From Mariprofundaceae bacterium (GTDB taxonomy: Bacteria; Pseudomonadota; Zetaproteobacteria; Mariprofundales; Mariprofundaceae): a DNA stretch of 6,158 nt. The translations under genes were made by a program, and so were the position numbers. The stretch is from positions 1 through 6,158 of the forward strand of contig JAUZQT010000066.1 in the NCBI GenBank assembly GCA_030950825.1. Direction: 5' to 3'. Shown piece after piece: positions 3,602 through 6,158 of this stretch. The notes under the pieces were generated by a model. The model was not told where the DNA came from. It ran no database searches and saw only the letters and a program-made list of their open reading frames with translations. Numbering within the stretch: position 1 is the stretch's first letter; the number at the start of each line of letters is the position of its first letter.

Positions 3602-6158
3602 ACATCACCGAAAACAGCACCAACATTGGCAAGGTAGGGTCAACGATATGATTCTCGCCAATACCCCTAACATCAATGCTACACCCACCTTTACCACCAG
3701 AAGCTGCCGCAACAGAAGCGGCGGGGGCAGGAATGGCGACCACAACAGGATCAACGATCACCCCATTGGGCAAACCATCAAGATCATAAGTACCGCCATC
3801 CGTTAGTTGTAAACTAACACTGCCATTGGCATTGATGCTCCAGCGGCTGCTAGGAATCAGTGTGTAAACACCTGCAAGATCCACTTTGTAAAGAACTGCA
3901 TTGCTGGGAACAACCTGACTCAACGTCAATGTGGTCGTGACTGTTGCCCCAACCGTTGGTACACGCACCGTATAATTAATAAGCCCATCGATTACAGTGA
4001 TACCCGCAGGTGTATTGCTTGCCACTGTCACAGCCGCGCTATCAACTGTGCCCAAAGCTGCTACCACCTGCACCGACTGTGTACGACCAGGAATGGTGAT
4101 GACTGCGGTATTGTTTGGTAGCGTATAGTTCACCAGCACTGTGTATGGGTAATTATTCACCTGCCCTGCCAGGCCAGATTTTGTGGCATCAATCACCGTA
4201 ACATAATAACCAGCACCTGTTGAAAGTGGAAAAGAAATTGTTTCAGCACCTGTAGCACCGACACTCGCCTGTGTGTACGCATCCACACCACCTTGTGCAT
4301 AATTTTGATAATCAAATTGTGGCGGGTGCAATGGATTGACAAGCAAATCAACATTCTGCCCCGATGTCGTTGTCATAGTCACATTGCTTGCACCAGCAGG
4401 CACATCCACATGAAACACCTGAAAATCATCATAAGGCGTAGCCATCAATGTGCCGTTATACACCGAAGCTTTTTGTAAGTTACCCAAACCCATCTGATAA
4501 AAACGGCTAACAGCATAACCACCTGCTGCTGTAATATCCAAACGAAATTGATACACTTGGTGCCCCGTTGCATAGGCATCAATAGTCATTGAAAAGGGGA
4601 TGTTTGAGTTCGCATAGGCATCCGTTAGCAAGTTTGGATACGTTGTGCTTGCCGTGCTTGCACGCCAGTTCGCTGAAAGTGGTGTAATGATCGCCGATAT
4701 ACCCGTTGCCGCGCCCCATACATTTTCGAGGCTGACATCAAAGCTTATTGTCTCGCCTGGATCAGGCCAGCCATTCGCATTGCCACTAGCGCCATCATTC
4801 CAAGTTACATCCCGAATCACTAAAACTGGCTGCGGAACAGTCAGTGCCACCGCATTGGCTGCATTGGCAATACCTGATACTGCAAAAAAACCTCGCATGG
4901 ATGGCTGTGGTTTTGCCCCAGCCAGGATGCGCCCTTTCATTTCTTGAAATGTTGCAGCTGGGTTTTGGGCTTTAATCAAAGCGGCAATGCCAGCGACATA
5001 AGGCGCTGAAAATGAGGTTCCGCTGGTATAATCATAACGCAAGCCAGCAGTGTAACTATCGCCAAAGTGCAATGAGCCGTAGGGTGACATAGTGGTATAA
5101 ATATCAACACCTGGCGCTGCAATATCCACCGATGTTGGGCCATAATGAGAAAATGTAGCCAACGTATCATTATAATCACTGGCCGCGACGGATAATATAT
5201 TGGGATTCAATAGACCCGATGGGTAATCAGCTACAATATCATTGTTCGTATCGCTATTCCCAGCTGCAGCTATCAATAAAATACCAGCATTTTGCAATAG
5301 CTGGATTCCCCCAGACTCTGCATGAGAAAACTGAGCTCCACCCCAGCTGGCATTCACAATGTGCGCTCCATTATTGATAGCATACTGCATAGCAGCAAGC
5401 TCGGTCGCCACATCATTAGAAAATTTCAGAGGCATAATCTGAACATTCCAATTTACCCCAACCACACCAATGCCATTATTACCCATTGCACCAATGCACC
5501 CTGCAACCGCAGTACCGTGCCCTTCTTCTTGACCTACAGCCAAGCCTGTATCTGCACTCGGGTCATTATCATTTTTGCGAAAATCCCAGCCATGCACATC
5601 ATCAATATAACCATTGCCATCATCATCTATGCCATTACCTGCAATTTCGCCTTTGTTTGTCCAAATATTGGCATACAAATCAGCATGATTAATATCAACT
5701 GAATCATCAATCACTGCCACAATGACATTGGCGCTGCCTGTTGTTGTATTCCATGCAGCAAACAATCCCATATCAGCGCCTGCTGTACCCACCACTACCA
5801 AGTCGGGGCTATTGATTGTTTGCCCAGTATTCTGAAATGCCCATTGCTGCCCTAATTTCGGATCATTTGGAATCACATGCGGATAACGGCGGTAATTGGG
5901 TTCGGCAAACATCACATTCGGATCTGTTTCAAGTTGTTGCACAGCCAATTCAACACTGACACCTTTCGGTAAATTCCATTGTTCGACACGAAACTTTGAA
6001 AACCGTTGTTTCATGCCAGCTCTAAGGTGACCACGCGAGATATTACGCATGCTTGTGCTTACACTGCTTTTATACTGTACCAATACCTCACCAGGCACAT
6101 AATCACCCGTGGCAAAAGCCAAGTTTGCATACACCACGAGCATCACTGCCAGCAGTAG
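3570..6158 (-). CDS. Secreted S8 subtilisin-family protease with JDVT-CTERM-like tail (5' partial)
   Basis: A large exported serine protease. The frame stays open to the window edge, and the segment reading LLLAVMLVVYANLAFA before TGDY looks like the end of a signal peptide, so the true start lies beyond position 6158. Residues are counted from a GTG at 6146. An inhibitor-like propeptide spans about 17-87 (YVPGEVLVQY to MFAEPNY). The catalytic domain (about 125-410) has D147 in AVIDDSVD, H210 in EGHGTAVAG, oxyanion N297 in AAAGNS and S378 in GTSFSAPYVAG. A D/N-rich, probably calcium-binding segment lies at 171-183. Then come a beta-sandwich-like region with WPDPGETISF (about 440-555), a PPC-like domain (about 565-675), and a domain ending TYDLDGLPNGVIVDP that resembles choice-of-anchor type U (about 677-800). 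An Ala/Gly-rich linker leads to a sorting tail with C822. All catalytic residues are present, so it should be active at the cell surface or outside. The substrate is unknown. Confidence 0.92.
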   Translation of the reverse strand, partial: LLLAVMLVVYANLAFATGDYVPGEVLVQYKSSVSTSMRNISRGHLRAGMKQRFSKFRVEQWNLPKGVSVELAVQQLETDPNVMFAEPNYRRYPHVIPNDPKLGQQWAFQNTGQTINSPDLVVVGTAGADMGLFAAWNTTTGSANVIVAVIDDSVDINHADLYANIWTNKGEIAGNGIDDDGNGYIDDVHGWDFRKNDNDPSADTGLAVGQEEGHGTAVAGCIGAMGNNGIGVVGVNWNVQIMPLKFSNDVATELAAMQYAINNGAHIVNASWGGAQFSHAESGGIQLLQNAGILLIAAAGNSDTNNDIVADYPSGLLNPNILSVAASDYNDTLATFSHYGPTSVDIAAPGVDIYTTMSPYGSLHFGDSYTAGLRYDYTSGTSFSAPYVAGIAALIKAQNPAATFQEMKGRILAGAKPQPSMRGFFAVSGIANAANAVALTVPQPVLVIRDVTWNDGASGNANGWPDPGETISFDVSLENVWGAATGISAIITPLSANWRASTASTTYPNLLTDAYANSNIPFSMTIDAYATGHQVYQFRLDITAAGGYAVSRFYQMGLGNLQKASVYNGTLMATPYDDFQVFHVDVPAGASNVTMTTTSGQNVDLLVNPLHPPQFDYQNYAQGGVDAYTQASVGATGAETISFPLSTGAGYYVTVIDATKSGLAGQVNNYPYTVLVNYTLPNNTAVITIPGRTQSVQVVAALGTVDSAAVTVASNTPAGITVIDGLINYTVRVPTVGATVTTTLTLSQVVPSNAVLYKVDLAGVYTLIPSSRWSINANGSVSLQLTDGGTYDLDGLPNGVIVDPVVVAIPAPAASVAAASGGKGGCSIDVRGIGENHIVDPTLPMLVLFSVMFVIRRKLGLG
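3573..3698 (-). other. JDVT-CTERM-type C-terminal sorting signal of the subtilase
   Basis: The last 42 residues show a tripartite sorting tail: a Gly-rich motif with a single cysteine, GGKGGCSI (817-824, C822); a short spacer ending in DPTLP (836-840); a hydrophobic helix (about 839-851); and a basic end, RRK. Cys after glycines, followed by DPTLP and a terminal helix, is what I recall as the JDVT-CTERM pattern, one of several Cys-containing bacterial tails handled by CPBP-type proteases. By analogy the tail would hold the exported protein in the membrane until cleavage near C822, perhaps with lipid attachment. That chemistry is inferred. Confidence 0.78.

Noticed and set aside
5322..5702. 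A 126-codon + strand frame opposite the subtilase catalytic domain
   Set aside because: It is a shadow of the well-supported subtilase: rich in Ile/His/Asn as expected from the antisense of its codons, with no family features.

Overview
The window looks like a chromosomal stretch of a Gram-negative bacterium, most likely a proteobacterium outside the beta/gamma/alpha groups. The evidence is a 63-residue, four-cysteine ribosomal protein L28 with no rpmG beside it, where beta/gamma forms are longer and lack the cysteines. A PAS histidine kinase, an HD-GYP regulator and a secreted subtilase with a C-terminal sorting tail fit that picture. Base composition is moderate and fairly even. A finer taxonomic call is not possible from the sequence alone.

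Layout. Positions 1-269 are the 3' end of a group II intron on the + strand: the last 30 codons of its reverse transcriptase/maturase, a well-formed domain V, and an unusually long domain VI ending in the usual TCTACTCGAC 3' boundary. The next 150 bases are an open frame that may be the C-terminal remnant (3' exon) of an interrupted gene. Its stop codon abuts the ribosome binding site of a two-component pair: a one-TM PAS histidine kinase (431-1633) and a REC-HD-GYP response regulator (1669-2733) whose HD-GYP domain has lost conserved residues. A short AT-rich gap leads to rpmB (2843-3034), which ends at a strong hairpin terminator (3053-3081).

The rest of the window is read from the opposite strand and converges on that terminator. 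A large secreted subtilisin-family (S8) protease (3570-6158, its extreme N-terminus outside the window) ends in a Cys-containing tripartite sorting tail of the JDVT-CTERM type. It overlaps a small CPBP/Rce1-type glutamic intramembrane protease (3116-3601), which matches the dedicated JDVT-CTERM processing enzyme, MrtJ. The two genes therefore look like a self-contained substrate/sorting-enzyme cassette: the subtilase is exported, held in the membrane by its C-terminal helix, then cut by its partner near the invariant cysteine. This is the most notable system here.

The kinase and regulator very probably signal to each other. Whether their output involves cyclic di-GMP is doubtful because of the missing metal ligands. 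Nothing in the sequence directly connects the two-component pair to the protease cassette.
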